Below, piece after piece: positions 53,465 through 62,781 of a stretch of 64,000 nt of DNA. Source of the stretch: Mycobacterium kyorinense (GTDB lineage Bacteria > Actinomycetota > Actinomycetes > Mycobacteriales > Mycobacteriaceae). The DNA lies in the NCBI RefSeq assembly GCF_001672775.1, contig NZ_LZKJ01000087.1, positions 26,619 through 90,618 on the forward strand, given 5' to 3'. Every line of letters starts with the position of its first letter. Position 1 is the first letter of the stretch. The notes under the pieces were generated by a model. It was not told where the DNA came from. It saw only the letters and a list, made by a program, of their open reading frames with translations, and did not search any database. The position numbers and the translations under genes are program-made.

Positions 53465-54988
53465 ATGACCGTCTACGCACGTCCGGGTTCTGCAGACGCG
53501 CTGATGAGCTTTGAATCCCGGTATGACAACTTCATCGGGGGCGAGTGGGTGGCGCCGGCGGCGGGCCGGTATTTCGAGAACCCGACGCCGGTGACCGGTC
53601 AGTCCTTCTGCGAGGTGCCCCGCTCCGACGAAACCGACATCGACAAGGCCCTCGACGCCGCGCACGGTGCCGCGCCGGCGTGGGGTAAGACCGCCCCTGC
53701 GCAGCGCGCCGCGATCCTGGCCAAGATCGCCGACCGCATCGACGCCCATCGAGAGGACCTGGCGCTGGCGGAAGCCTGGGACAACGGCAAACCCATCCGG
53801 GAGGCGCTCAGTGCCGATATCCCGTTGGCCGCCGACCATTTCCGGTACTTCGCCGCCGCGATTCGGGCGCAGGAAGGTTCGCTGTCGCAGATCGACGACG
53901 ACACCGTCGCCTACCACTTCCACGAGCCACTGGGCGTGGTCGGACAGATCATTCCGTGGAACTTCCCGATCCTGATGGGCGCCTGGAAACTGGCGCCGGC
54001 GCTGGCCGCCGGCAACACCGTGGTGCTCAAACCGGCCGAGCAGACCCCGGCCTCCATCCTCTACCTGATGAGCCTGATCGGTGACCTGTTGCCGCCGGGA
54101 GTGGTCAACGTGGTCAACGGATTCGGCGCCGAGGCAGGCAAGCCGTTGGCGTCGAGCGACCGGATCGCCAAGATCGCGTTCACCGGGGAGACCACCACCG
54201 GGCGACTGATCATGCAATACGCCAGCCAGAACCTAATCCCGGTCACCCTGGAGCTCGGCGGCAAGAGCCCCAACGTCTTTTTCTCCGACGTGATGGCGGC
54301 CAACGACGACTTCCAGGACAAAGCGCTGGAGGGGTTCACCATGTTCGCCCTCAACCAGGGCGAGGTATGCACCTGCCCGTCGCGCAGCCTGGTCCAGGCC
54401 GACATCTACGACGAGTTCCTGGAGCTCGCGGCGATCCGCACCAAGGCGGTGCGGCAGGGCGACCCGCTGGACACCGAGACCATGCTGGGCTCGCAGGCGT
54501 CCAACGACCAGTTGGAAAAGATCTTGTCCTACATCGAGATCGGCAAGGACGAAGGCGCCAAAGTCGTCACCGGCGGCGAACGCGCCGAGCTGGGCGGTGA
54601 CCTGTCGGGCGGCTACTACATGCAGCCGACGATCTTCTCCGGCCACAACAAGATGCGGATCTTCCAGGAAGAGATTTTCGGGCCGGTGGTTGCGGTCACG
54701 TCATTCACCGACTACGCCGACGCGATGGGCATTGCCAACGACACCCTCTACGGCCTGGGTGCCGGCGTGTGGAGCCGCGACGGCAACACCGCCTACCGCG
54801 CCGGCCGCGACATCAAAGCCGGCCGGGTGTGGGTCAACTGCTATCACGTGTATCCACCGCATGCGGCGTTCGGCGGTTACAAGCAATCCGGCTTCGGCCG
54901 GGAGTGTCACAAGATGGCCCTCGAGCATTACCAGCAGACCAAGAACCTGATGGTGTCCTACTCGGACAAGGCGCTCGGCTTCTTCTGA
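53465..54988 (+). CDS. Aldehyde dehydrogenase (Rv0458-like)
   Basis: This 507-residue NAD+-dependent ALDH is close to M. tuberculosis Rv0458 and to acetaldehyde dehydrogenases of the ExaC type. Motifs are [33 protein letters not shown], the general base in [11 protein letters not shown], the catalytic Cys in [11 protein letters not shown], and [13 protein letters not shown] 53465 is preceded by GAGGAG. The DUF779 gene begins in the stop codon (TGATG), an arrangement conserved with this ALDH type in many bacteria. Confidence 0.95.
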   Translation: MTVYARPGSADALMSFESRYDNFIGGEWVAPAAGRYFENPTPVTGQSFCEVPRSDETDIDKALDAAHGAAPAWGKTAPAQRAAILAKIADRIDAHREDLALAEAWDNGKPIREALSADIPLAADHFRYFAAAIRAQEGSLSQIDDDTVAYHFHEPLGVVGQIIPWNFPILMGAWKLAPALAAGNTVVLKPAEQTPASILYLMSLIGDLLPPGVVNVVNGFGAEAGKPLASSDRIAKIAFTGETTTGRLIMQYASQNLIPVTLELGGKSPNVFFSDVMAANDDFQDKALEGFTMFALNQGEVCTCPSRSLVQADIYDEFLELAAIRTKAVRQGDPLDTETMLGSQASNDQLEKILSYIEIGKDEGAKVVTGGERAELGGDLSGGYYMQPTIFSGHNKMRIFQEEIFGPVVAVTSFTDYADAMGIANDTLYGLGAGVWSRDGNTAYRAGRDIKAGRVWVNCYHVYPPHAAFGGYKQSGFGRECHKMALEHYQQTKNLMVSYSDKALGFF

Positions 54989-55476
54989 TGACGGCCCGCG
55001 TGGTGATCACCGCAGCCGCCGCCGATTTGCTGGGCCAGCTGATCGAGCGGCACGGCGCGGTGATGTTCCACCAGTCCGGCGGCTGCTGCGACGGGTCGTC
55101 GCCGATGTGTTATCCCGACGGGGATTTCATCGTCGGCGACCGCGACGTGTTGTTGGGCCTGCTTGACGTGGGGGACGGAGTGCCGGTGTGGATCTCCGGC
55201 CCGCAGTTTCAGGCCTGGAAGCACACCCAGCTCGTCATCGACGTGGTGCGCGGCCGCGGCGGCGGGTTCAGCCTGGAAGCCCCCGAGGGAATGCGATTCC
55301 TGTCTCGGGGGCGTGCCTTCACCGACGCCGAAAACACCGAGCTGGCGGCCGCGGCGGTGCTCACCGGCGCCGACTACGCCCGCGGTCAGCGGCCGCCGGA
55401 GCGCAGCCCGGTGGTCGCCGAGGCCACTGACGCATGCTCAATACCGAGCGGACGCGCCGGACCGGTACCGCGGTAG
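54988..55476 (+). CDS. DUF779 protein (Rv0459-like)
   Basis: This 162-residue protein has the Cys-rich DUF779 motif GGCCDGSSPMCY and VWISGPQFQAWKHTQLVIDVVRGRGGGFSLE. DUF779 proteins are encoded next to acetaldehyde-type ALDHs and may help metal handling or aldehyde oxidation, but no activity is proven. Start ATG 54988 overlaps the ALDH stop by one base. The last 35 residues are low-complexity and less conserved. Confidence 0.9.
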   Translation: MTARVVITAAAADLLGQLIERHGAVMFHQSGGCCDGSSPMCYPDGDFIVGDRDVLLGLLDVGDGVPVWISGPQFQAWKHTQLVIDVVRGRGGGFSLEAPEGMRFLSRGRAFTDAENTELAAAAVLTGADYARGQRPPERSPVVAEATDACSIPSGRAGPVPR

Positions 55477-55506
55477 CCACCAGCCACGGCAGTACCGTGG
55501 GAAGGC

Positions 55507-55788
55507 ATGATCCCACTACCCCGTCCATGGCTGCTGACCAGCGCGATGCTGGTCGGCACCGCGCTCGGATTGGTGGCCGGTATCGCGGCGACGGTTGTGG
55601 TTCGGACACCGGTCCGGCCCGATGTCGTCATCGGTTTGGTGCTCGGGGTGCCCACCGTGATCGGACTGCCGATGATCCTGCTCTCCAGACGACGCTGGGT
55701 CACGGCAGTGGGCGCGTGCGCGTTGGCGCTGGCGCCCGGCTGGTTTGGTGCGCTCGTCGCAATTGAGGTGGTGATGGCTTCTGCCTGA
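55507..55788 (+). CDS. Small hydrophobic membrane protein (Rv0460-like)
   Basis: This 93-residue protein has two to three membrane helices (WLLTSAMLVGTALGLVAGIAATVVV; VVIGLVLGVPTVIGLPMILL; ACALALAPGWFGALVAIEVV). No domain of known function. ATG 55507 with GGGAAGG just upstream. It sits between the DUF779 gene and the Rv0461-like gene in the same order as M. tuberculosis Rv0460. Confidence 0.82.
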   Translation: MIPLPRPWLLTSAMLVGTALGLVAGIAATVVVRTPVRPDVVIGLVLGVPTVIGLPMILLSRRRWVTAVGACALALAPGWFGALVAIEVVMASA

Positions 55789-55834
55789 CCAAGACCCGGA
55801 CGGCCGCGAATCGCTGCCGCAGACCGAACCGTAC

Positions 55835-56461
55835 GTGCCGACCTTCGACACCGGCGCGCAACCTCAAGCCACCGAACCGCAGACGTCGGGTCGGCCGCGC
55901 CGACGGTGGCGACGAAAGCCCAAACCCGCCGCACCGGACCCCTCACCGGCGGAGCCCACGACACAGCTGCCGCCAGCCGGGCCGAGGACCGAGCTGGGCG
56001 CAGAGGACGCGCCGTCGATCGAGGCCATTCCGGTGCCGTCGACCGGCGCACCCGCCGCGCCGCCCGCCGAGGTCGCGTCGGAGCCGATTCCGCCCGCCGC
56101 ACACTCCGTGACGGTGCCCGGCCGCTACTACTACCTGAAGTGGTGGCAGTTGGTCCTGGTGATCGCCGCGGTGTGGATCCCGGCAGCGGTGATCGGCGTG
56201 GCCTTGTTCTCCTGGTGGTACTCCCTGCCCGACAAAGCACCCGCGGTGTTCGTCGTGCTGATCTACGTCGTGGTGTGCACGGTCGTCGGGTTGATGATGG
56301 CGATGGTGCAGAGCAGACCGCTGGTTTCGGCGTTGGCGATTGCGGTGATGACGGCCGTGTTCGCCTCGGCTGCGGCCGCATCCCCGCTTTACGGTCACTA
56401 CTACTGTCAGGTGCATCACCAACAGGGCGGCCACTGCCTGGCCGGGATCATCCCGTACTGA
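55835..56461 (+). CDS. Proline-rich membrane protein (Rv0461-like)
   Basis: This is a protein of at least 208 residues. A disordered Pro/Ala/Arg-rich N-terminus of about 95 residues comes first, followed by a WWQLVLVIAAVWIPAAVIGVALFSWWY helix and two more helices to about 190, and a Cys/His tail (GHYYCQVHHQQGGHCLAG). GTG 55835 is the first standard start. However, the frame is open upstream and reads PDQDPDGRESLPQTEPYVPTF after a CTG at 55781, which looks like a genuine N-terminus and would overlap the previous gene. Function unknown. Confidence 0.8.
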   Translation: MPTFDTGAQPQATEPQTSGRPRRRWRRKPKPAAPDPSPAEPTTQLPPAGPRTELGAEDAPSIEAIPVPSTGAPAAPPAEVASEPIPPAAHSVTVPGRYYYLKWWQLVLVIAAVWIPAAVIGVALFSWWYSLPDKAPAVFVVLIYVVVCTVVGLMMAMVQSRPLVSALAIAVMTAVFASAAAASPLYGHYYCQVHHQQGGHCLAGIIPY

Positions 56462-56495
56462 CGGTCGATAGCCGGCGGCCCGTTAGTGTGGTGCC

Positions 56496-57893
56496 GTGAC
56501 TTCTCACTATGACGTCGTCGTCCTCGGAGCCGGCCCCGGCGGTTACGTCGCCGCGATCCGCGCCGCCCAGCTGGGCCTGAACACCGCAATCGTCGAACCC
56601 AAATACTGGGGCGGAGTCTGCCTCAACGTCGGCTGCATCCCGTCCAAATCGTTGCTGCGCAACGCCGAACTCGCCCACATCTTCACCAAAGAGGCCAAGA
56701 CCTTCGGGATCAGCGGCGAGGCCAGCTTCGACTACGGCATCGCCTACGACCGCAGCCGCAAGGTCGCCGAGGGCCGGGTCGCCGGTGTGCACTTCCTGAT
56801 GAAGAAGAACAAGATCACCGAGATCCACGGCTACGGCAGGTTCACCGACGCCAACACGCTGTCGGTCGAACTCAACGACGGCGGAACCGAAGAGGTCACC
56901 TTCGACAACGCAATCATCGCCACCGGCAGCAGCACTCGGCTGGTACCCGGCACGTCGCTGAGCCAGAACGTCGTCACCTACGAAGAGCAGATCCTGTCCC
57001 GCGAGCTGCCGGCGTCGATCGTCATCGCCGGCGCCGGGGCCATCGGCATGGAGTTCGGCTACGTGTTGGCCAACTACGGCGTCGACGTCACCATCGTCGA
57101 ATTCCTGCCGCGGGCCCTGCCCAACGAAGACGCGGATGTGTCCAAGGAGATCGAGAAGCAGTTCAAGAAGCTGGGTGTCAAGATGCGCACCGGCACCAAG
57201 GTGGAGTCGATCGCCGACGACGGATCACAGGTGACGGTCACGGTCAGCAAGGACGGCAACACAGAGGAACTCAAGGCCGATAAGGTGTTGCAGGCCATCG
57301 GCTTTGTACCCAATGTGGAGGGCTACGGCCTGGACGCGGCCGGGGTGGCGCTGACCGAGCGCGAAGCGATCGGCATCAACGACTACATGCGAACCTCGGT
57401 GTCGCATATCTATGCCATCGGTGACGTCACCGGACTGCTGCAACTGGCGCACGTCGCCGAGGCGCAAGGCGTTGTCGCTGCCGAAACCATCGCCGGCGCA
57501 GAAACTTTGGCGCTTGGCGACTATCGGATGTTGCCGCGCGCAACGTTCTGCCAACCGCAGGTGGCCAGCTTCGGGCTCACCGAGCAGCAGGCCCGCGACG
57601 AAGGGTATGACGTCAAGGTCGCCAAGTTCCCGTTCACCGCTAACGGCAAGGCACACGGGCTCGGCGATCCCAGCGGGTTCGTCAAACTGGTCGCCGACGG
57701 GAAATACGGCGAGCTGCTCGGCGGACACCTGATCGGCCACGACGTGTCGGAGTTGCTGCCCGAACTCACGTTGGCGCAGAAGTGGGATCTGACCGCAACT
57801 GAGTTGGCGCGCAACGTGCATACGCATCCGACGATGTCCGAGGCGCTGCAGGAATGCTTCCACGGCTTGACCGGGCACATGATCAACTTCTAG
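56496..57893 (+). CDS. lpdC: Dihydrolipoyl dehydrogenase
   Basis: This 465-residue flavoenzyme reoxidises dihydrolipoamide (E3 of pyruvate and branched-chain ketoacid dehydrogenases). In mycobacteria it is also part of the AhpD/AhpC peroxidase chain. FAD motif [21 protein letters not shown], redox disulfide [16 protein letters not shown] motif [19 protein letters not shown], second FAD motif [20 protein letters not shown], and catalytic His in [12 protein letters not shown]. It is almost identical to M. tuberculosis Rv0462. GTG 56496 ([11 protein letters not shown]). Confidence 0.98.
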   Translation: MTSHYDVVVLGAGPGGYVAAIRAAQLGLNTAIVEPKYWGGVCLNVGCIPSKSLLRNAELAHIFTKEAKTFGISGEASFDYGIAYDRSRKVAEGRVAGVHFLMKKNKITEIHGYGRFTDANTLSVELNDGGTEEVTFDNAIIATGSSTRLVPGTSLSQNVVTYEEQILSRELPASIVIAGAGAIGMEFGYVLANYGVDVTIVEFLPRALPNEDADVSKEIEKQFKKLGVKMRTGTKVESIADDGSQVTVTVSKDGNTEELKADKVLQAIGFVPNVEGYGLDAAGVALTEREAIGINDYMRTSVSHIYAIGDVTGLLQLAHVAEAQGVVAAETIAGAETLALGDYRMLPRATFCQPQVASFGLTEQQARDEGYDVKVAKFPFTANGKAHGLGDPSGFVKLVADGKYGELLGGHLIGHDVSELLPELTLAQKWDLTATELARNVHTHPTMSEALQECFHGLTGHMINF

Positions 57894-57897
57894 GACA

Positions 57898-58170
57898 GTG
57901 GGTACCGAGTCGGTGTGGGGTGTGGCTGGCGGCGCGGTCGTCGGCTACATCGCGTGGTTGGTGGCGATGTCGGTGGGCAACGCCGTCACCACGGTGAGCC
58001 GCTGGAGCCTGGCCGCGTTGGGACTCTCTGTGCTGCTGGCGATCTGGGCTGTGCTGTGGGGGCGACGGCAACGACGGCGGCGCAACTACCCGCTGGCCGC
58101 CTTTGTGTTCGGCTTACCGATTCTTCCGGTGGTGCTGTCCCTGGCGGTACTGGCCGCCACCTACCTGTGA
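57898..58170 (+). CDS. Small membrane protein (Rv0463-like)
   Basis: This 90-residue protein has three hydrophobic helices separated by a basic stretch (GRRQRRRRNYPL). GTG 57898 starts 4 bp after the lpdC stop, so it is co-transcribed. M. tuberculosis Rv0463 occupies the same place. No function is known. Confidence 0.82.
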   Translation: MGTESVWGVAGGAVVGYIAWLVAMSVGNAVTTVSRWSLAALGLSVLLAIWAVLWGRRQRRRRNYPLAAFVFGLPILPVVLSLAVLAATYL

Positions 58171-58188
58171 CGCGTCGCTAAGAGTGGC

Positions 58189-58734
58189 CTATTCCGGGTG
58201 GTCCAGCGGGATCGCCAGGGCCGACATCGTCGCGGCCAGGCCGTCGTATTGTGCTGCCAGCAAGCAGAATTCGATCAATTGGCGTCGATCGAGGTGAGCG
58301 GATAACTGCTGCCACACCTCGTCGCTGATCGTGCGGTTGACGATGAAATCGTCGGTGGCGCGCAGCAGCGCCTGCTGTCGATCGGTGAGGCCCTCGGATG
58401 CTTCGGGCCAGCCGAAGATGGCGTCCTGAGTTTGTGCGTCGAGCCCGCGTCGGCGTGCGATCGGACGGTGGTGCTGCAGCTCGTATTCGCATGCGCGTAG
58501 ATGCGCGACTCGCAGGATCACCAACTCGGTGTCTACTGCGGGCAGCCGGCCACGTAGCAGGCGGGCCCCGTAAAACGCCCATGCCCAGAAGAGCAGCCGC
58601 CGCTGACCCAGGGTCGTGAACAGATGAAACTCCGGTGCCCGAACCGTGCGCGCGCCCAGCTTCGCCAACACCCAGTTGATCGGGCCCAATTCGCGGAACC
58701 GCCCCGACGGGATACGACCTACCTCGGTGCTCAT
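58189..58734 (-). CDS. Carboxymuconolactone decarboxylase/AhpD-fold protein (Rv0464c-like)
   Basis: This 181-residue all-helical protein of the AhpD-like fold carries VDTELVILRVAHLRACEYELQHHRPIARRRGL, with Glu, Cys and His in the active-site helix. The CxxC pair of true AhpD is replaced by one Cys and downstream His, so classic thiol peroxidase reductase activity is doubtful. It corresponds to M. tuberculosis Rv0464c. ATG 58734 is immediately preceded on the minus strand by leader repeat copy B. Confidence 0.9.
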   Translation of the reverse strand: MSTEVGRIPSGRFRELGPINWVLAKLGARTVRAPEFHLFTTLGQRRLLFWAWAFYGARLLRGRLPAVDTELVILRVAHLRACEYELQHHRPIARRRGLDAQTQDAIFGWPEASEGLTDRQQALLRATDDFIVNRTISDEVWQQLSAHLDRRQLIEFCLLAAQYDGLAATMSALAIPLDHPE

Positions 58735-58800
58735 GCGCCGCTCCTCGTCATCGCTTCGTCCCCAGCTTCGCGGGTGCCCACTGCATCGTCGCCGGCGCTG
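58735..58800 (-). repeat. Leader repeat, copy B
   Basis: On the minus strand it reads GGCGACGATGCAG, a diverged middle, then GCGATGACGAGGAGCGGCGC and the ATG of the Rv0464c-like gene. It shares both end blocks with copy A (53341-53388) and contains the ribosome-binding GAGGAG. Similar leader sequences are familiar from other mycobacterial genomes. Confidence 0.6.
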
Positions 58801-58801
58801 C

Positions 58802-60217
58802 TCATGGTTGCTTCACCAGATAGGGCGACACCGTGCTGCGGTGCTCGTCGAGGTCCAGTGCGCGGCCCAGCGCGGGGAACGCCCGCTGGGGGCAGTTGTC
58901 GCGCTCGCAAACCCGACAGCCCGCGCCGATCGGTGTGGCGACATCCCCCGACAAGTCGAGTCCTTCCGAGTAGACGAGCCGGTGGGCATGCCGCAGTTCG
59001 CAGCCCAGGCCGATCGCGAAGGTCTTACCGGGCTGACCATACCGTGCGGCGCGCCGCTCCACCGTGCGGGCCACCCACATGTAGTTGCGGCCATCGGGCA
59101 TCTGAGCGATTTGCACCAAAATCTTGCCGGGATTGGCGAACGTCTCGTAGACATTCCACAGCGGACAGGTCCCGCCGCTGGACGAAAAGTGAAAGCCGGT
59201 GGCCGACTGGCGCTTTGACATGTTTCCGGCGCGGTCGACTCGCACGAAGGAGAACGGCACGCCACGCATCGACGGCCGCTGCAGGGTGGACAAGCGGTGC
59301 CCGATGGTCTCGTAGCTGACGCGGTAGAACGACGAGAGCCGCTCGATGTCGTAGCGGAAATTCTCGGCGCTGTCGTGAAACTGGCGGTAGGGCAGCACCG
59401 TAGCCGCGGCGAAGTAGTTGGCCAGGCCCAGCCGAGCCAGCTTGCGTGACTCCTCACTGGTGAACTTGCCGTCGGTGACCATGGTGTCGATGAGGTCGCC
59501 GAACTCCAGATACGCCAATTCGGCGGCCATCTTGAACACTCGCTGCCCGTACGACAGGTGGTTGCTGATATCCAACGTCTTGGCCTTCGGGTCATAGCGG
59601 TGCAGTACCGCCTCGCCCAGATCAATACGTCGGTTGATGTGCACACCGTGCACGTCGGTGAGCCGGTTGGCCAGCTCGACAGCCAGCTCCCCGCGGTGCA
59701 TCCGCATCCGCACGGTGAGATCCTCTGCCGCGGCGTCTAACTCGTGCAGGTAGTTCTGGCGTTGGTAGAAGTAGTCACGCACCTCTTCGTGCGGCATGGT
59801 GATCGACCCACTGCCGCTGCCGTCGGAGAACCGTTCTTCGGTGGCCGCGGCCAGCTGCGCGGTGGTGATCCGGTAGCGGCGGTGCAGGTTGACCATCGCG
59901 CGGGCTAATCCCGGGTGGGCACCGACCATGTCGGCCAACTCGGGCAGGTCGACGTCGATGTCGAGGTCGCGGTCCAAGGTCACCTCGCGCAGCTCGGCCA
60001 CCAGCCGGGTGTCGTCCTGGGAGGCGAAAAACGTGGCGTCGACCCCGAAGACCTCGGTGATGCGCAGCAACACCGCGACGGTCAGTGGCCGGACATCGTG
60101 CTCGATCTGGTTGAGGTAACTGGGCGAGATCTCCAGCATCTGGGCCAGGGCGGCCTGGCTGAACCCACGTTCGCTGCGCAACTGGCGAACACGCGAGCCG
60201 ACGAACGTCTTAGACAC
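58802..60217 (-). CDS. ramB: Transcriptional regulator RamB
   Basis: This 471-residue regulator of acetate/glyoxylate metabolism represses icl1 and controls itself in M. tuberculosis (Rv0465c). It has an N-terminal XRE-type helix-turn-helix (about 8-62: VRQLRSERGFSQAALAQMLEISPSYLNQIE), an IrrE/M78-like middle (AAELAYLEFGDLI) and a C-terminal ScfR/DUF2083 region with clustered Cys (GAGCRVCERDNCPQR) that may bind a metal or cofactor. GTG 60217. It is divergent from the thioesterase gene across 123 bp, and its target icl1 is 1.2 kb away. Confidence 0.96.
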   Translation of the reverse strand: MSKTFVGSRVRQLRSERGFSQAALAQMLEISPSYLNQIEHDVRPLTVAVLLRITEVFGVDATFFASQDDTRLVAELREVTLDRDLDIDVDLPELADMVGAHPGLARAMVNLHRRYRITTAQLAAATEERFSDGSGSGSITMPHEEVRDYFYQRQNYLHELDAAAEDLTVRMRMHRGELAVELANRLTDVHGVHINRRIDLGEAVLHRYDPKAKTLDISNHLSYGQRVFKMAAELAYLEFGDLIDTMVTDGKFTSEESRKLARLGLANYFAAATVLPYRQFHDSAENFRYDIERLSSFYRVSYETIGHRLSTLQRPSMRGVPFSFVRVDRAGNMSKRQSATGFHFSSSGGTCPLWNVYETFANPGKILVQIAQMPDGRNYMWVARTVERRAARYGQPGKTFAIGLGCELRHAHRLVYSEGLDLSGDVATPIGAGCRVCERDNCPQRAFPALGRALDLDEHRSTVSPYLVKQP

Positions 60218-60340
60218 CCGACCAGGCTACCGGTTTGTGAAGGCGAGGTTCGCAGACTTGGCAGTCCCGATCGGATTGGCGCGTTGCCGTGCTGGTTTGG
60301 CATGATTTGCTGAGGGTGGGGAGCGATCGGGGAGTAAATC

Positions 60341-61135
60341 GTGAGCCTGGACAAAACGCTGATGCCGGTGCCGGATGGGCACCCCGACGTGTTCGACCTC
60401 GAATGGCCGCTCCGTGTTGCCGACATCGACCGCGAGGGTCGGCTGCGCTTCGACGCCGCAGCCCGGCACATCCAGGACATCGGCCAGGACCACCTGCGGG
60501 AACTGGGCTTCGAAGAGACCCACCCGTTGTGGATAGTCCGGCGCACCATGGTGGACCTGATTCGCCCGGTGGAGTTCCAGGACATGCTGCGCATGCGCCG
60601 GTGGTGTTCGGGCACGTCCAATCGGTGGTGTGAGATGCGGGTCCGCATCGACGGCCGCAAGGGCGGGCTGATGGAATCCGAGGCCTTCTGGATCAACATC
60701 AACCGGGAAACCCAAGGCCCGGCGCGGATTGCCGACGATTTCATCGCGGGCTTGCGGCGCACGACCAGCGTCGACCGACTGCGGTGGAAGGCGTATCTGA
60801 CCGCCGGGAACCGGGAGGACGCCGTGGAGATCCACGAGTATCCGGTCCGGGTCACCGACATCGACCTGTTCAACCACATGAACAACTCGGTGTACTGGGG
60901 TGTGATCGAGGACTACCTGTCGTCGCACCTGGACATGCTGAAGGCGCCGTTGCGGGTGGCCATCGAGCACGACGCCCCGGTCTCACTGGGCGACAAGCTG
61001 GAGATCATCTCGCACATCCATCCGCCGGGTTCCACCGAGAAATTCGGTACCGGCCTGGTGGATCGCACTGTTACAACGCTCACATACGCCGTCGGCGACG
61101 AGACCAAAGCCGTCGCCGCGCTCTTCGCGCTGTAA
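60341..61135 (+). CDS. Acyl-ACP thioesterase family protein (Rv0466-like)
   Basis: This 264-residue double-hotdog protein is similar to plant FatA/FatB-type thioesterases and to M. tuberculosis Rv0466. The first hotdog (about 20-140) contains VADIDREGRLRFDAAARHIQDIG. The second contains YPVRVTDIDLFNHMNNSVYWGVIEDYL with the catalytic Asn-His pattern (HMNN). It would release fatty acids from ACP or CoA. GTG 60341 follows a GGGGAG site. It shares its upstream region with ramB. Confidence 0.92.
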   Translation: MSLDKTLMPVPDGHPDVFDLEWPLRVADIDREGRLRFDAAARHIQDIGQDHLRELGFEETHPLWIVRRTMVDLIRPVEFQDMLRMRRWCSGTSNRWCEMRVRIDGRKGGLMESEAFWININRETQGPARIADDFIAGLRRTTSVDRLRWKAYLTAGNREDAVEIHEYPVRVTDIDLFNHMNNSVYWGVIEDYLSSHLDMLKAPLRVAIEHDAPVSLGDKLEIISHIHPPGSTEKFGTGLVDRTVTTLTYAVGDETKAVAALFAL

Positions 61136-61210
61136 CCACCCGCCGGGCCCGGCCTGTTCGGCAAACATGGGCATTGACCTGCGCAATCGTGTTACTGACC
61201 GGTAACCACT

Positions 61211-61284
61211 GAACCGGTTCAGAAAACTCCAACCTTCGCAAGGTTTGCAAATCCGTGGAAAGTCCTAGCCAAAGTTGGCAACTT
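61211..61284. promoter_or_regulatory. Candidate regulatory sites upstream of icl1
   Basis: The 280-bp gap before icl1 holds three dyads: GAACCGGTTC (61211-61220), TTTGCAAA (61244-61251) and AAGTTGGCAACTT (61272-61284). TTTGCAAA matches the core of the RamB motif known from corynebacteria and M. tuberculosis. RamB is encoded next door and regulates icl1, so this is the best candidate operator. No convincing -10/-35 pair was fixed. Confidence 0.55.
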
Positions 61285-61415
61285 AAACCGGTGGACCTGC
61301 GGAGCTAAGTTGTGCCATCTTCGATTTAGCAAACCAGTGAAGCCGCTGCGGAGTTAACAAGCCTGGAAACCACTCGGGTCTGTCGCGGCGGTGACGAACC
61401 TCAAGGAGCACCTCA

Positions 61416-62702
61416 ATGTCGACCGTTGGCACGCCGAAGAGCGCCGAGCAAATCCAGCACGACTGGGACACCAACCCGCGGTGGAAGGACGTCACCCGCA
61501 CCTACAGCGCCGAGGACGTGGTGGCGTTGCAGGGCCACGTCGTCGAGGAGAACACGCTGGCCCGCCGGGGCGCCGAGGTGCTCTGGGAGCAGCTGCACGA
61601 CCTGGAGTACATCAACGCGCTGGGCGCGCTCACCGGCAACATGGCCGTCCAGCAGGTTCGCGCGGGCCTGAAGGCCATCTACCTGTCCGGTTGGCAGGTC
61701 GCCGGTGACGCGAACCTGTCCGGCCACACCTACCCCGACCAGAGCCTGTACCCGGCCAACTCGGTGCCGCAGGTGGTGCGCCGGATCAACAACGCGTTGC
61801 TGCGCGCCGACCAGATCGCCAAGGTCGAGGGCGACACGTCGGTGAAGAACTGGCTGGCGCCGATCGTCGCCGACGGCGAGGCCGGCTTCGGCGGCGCGCT
61901 CAACGTCTTCGAGCTGCAGAAGGCGATGATCGCTGCCGGTGTCGCGGGCTCGCACTGGGAGGACCAGCTGGCGTCGGAGAAGAAGTGCGGCCACCTCGGC
62001 GGCAAGGTGCTGATCCCGACTCAGCAGCACATCCGCACGCTGACCTCGGCCCGGCTGGCTGCCGACGTGTGCGACGTGCCCACCGTGGTCATCGCCCGCA
62101 CCGACGCCGAGGCGGCGACGCTGATCACCTCCGACGTCGACGAGCGCGACCAGCCGTTCATCACCGGTGAGCGCACCCGCGAGGGCTTCTACCGCACCCG
62201 CAACGGCATCGACCCGTGCATCGCCCGGGCCAAGGCCTACGCGCCGTTCGCGGACCTGATCTGGATGGAGACCGGCACACCGGACCTCGAGCTGGCCCGC
62301 AAGTTCTCCGAGTCGGTCAAGGCGGAGTTCCCCGACCAGATGCTGGCCTACAACTGCTCGCCGTCGTTCAACTGGAAGAAGCACCTCGACGATGCGACCA
62401 TCGCCAAGTTCCAAAAGGAGCTTGCCGCAATGGGATTCAAGTTCCAGTTCATCACGCTGGCCGGTTTCCACGCACTCAACTACTCGATGTTCGACCTGGC
62501 CTACGGCTATGCCCGCAACCAGATGAGCGCCTACGTCGAGTTGCAGGAGCGCGAGTTCGCCGCTGAGGAGCGGGGTTACACCGCGACCAAGCACCAGCGT
62601 GAGGTGGGCGCGGGTTACTTCGACCGCATCGCCACCACCGTCGACCCGACCTCGTCGACGACCGCGCTGACCGGTTCCACCGAAGAGGGCCAGTTCCACT
62701 GA
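61416..62702 (+). CDS. icl1: Isocitrate lyase
   Basis: This 428-residue enzyme splits isocitrate to glyoxylate and succinate, allowing growth on fatty acids; mycobacterial Icl1 also acts as methylisocitrate lyase. The catalytic Cys lies in [13 protein letters not shown] (KKCGH signature). Other conserved parts are [27 protein letters not shown] and [16 protein letters not shown] 61416 has AAGGAG about 7 nt upstream. It matches M. tuberculosis Rv0467. A RamB-type site lies upstream, and fadB2 follows after a hairpin. Confidence 0.98.
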   Translation: MSTVGTPKSAEQIQHDWDTNPRWKDVTRTYSAEDVVALQGHVVEENTLARRGAEVLWEQLHDLEYINALGALTGNMAVQQVRAGLKAIYLSGWQVAGDANLSGHTYPDQSLYPANSVPQVVRRINNALLRADQIAKVEGDTSVKNWLAPIVADGEAGFGGALNVFELQKAMIAAGVAGSHWEDQLASEKKCGHLGGKVLIPTQQHIRTLTSARLAADVCDVPTVVIARTDAEAATLITSDVDERDQPFITGERTREGFYRTRNGIDPCIARAKAYAPFADLIWMETGTPDLELARKFSESVKAEFPDQMLAYNCSPSFNWKKHLDDATIAKFQKELAAMGFKFQFITLAGFHALNYSMFDLAYGYARNQMSAYVELQEREFAAEERGYTATKHQREVGAGYFDRIATTVDPTSSTTALTGSTEEGQFH

Positions 62703-62716
62703 GCTCTACGTCGAAT

Positions 62717-62762
62717 GTGAAACTGTTGCGAGTTTTCCGCCGATTTCTCGCAACAGTTTCAC
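62717..62762. repeat. 16-bp perfect inverted repeat between icl1 and fadB2
   Basis: GTGAAACTGTTGCGAG (62717-62732) and CTCGCAACAGTTTCAC (62747-62762) pair completely over a 14-nt loop. The hairpin starts 14 bp after the icl1 stop and ends just before the fadB2 ribosome site AAGGAGG. There is no T-tract after it on the + strand. It could terminate, attenuate or stabilise the icl1 message. Confidence 0.7.
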
Positions 62763-62781
62763 GCTCGGCGCAAGGAGGAAC

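Noticed and set aside
53465..55476. Bacterial microcompartment-like aldehyde system
   Set aside because: The aldehyde dehydrogenase and DUF779 pair is an ordinary cytoplasmic arrangement. No shell protein gene is nearby.
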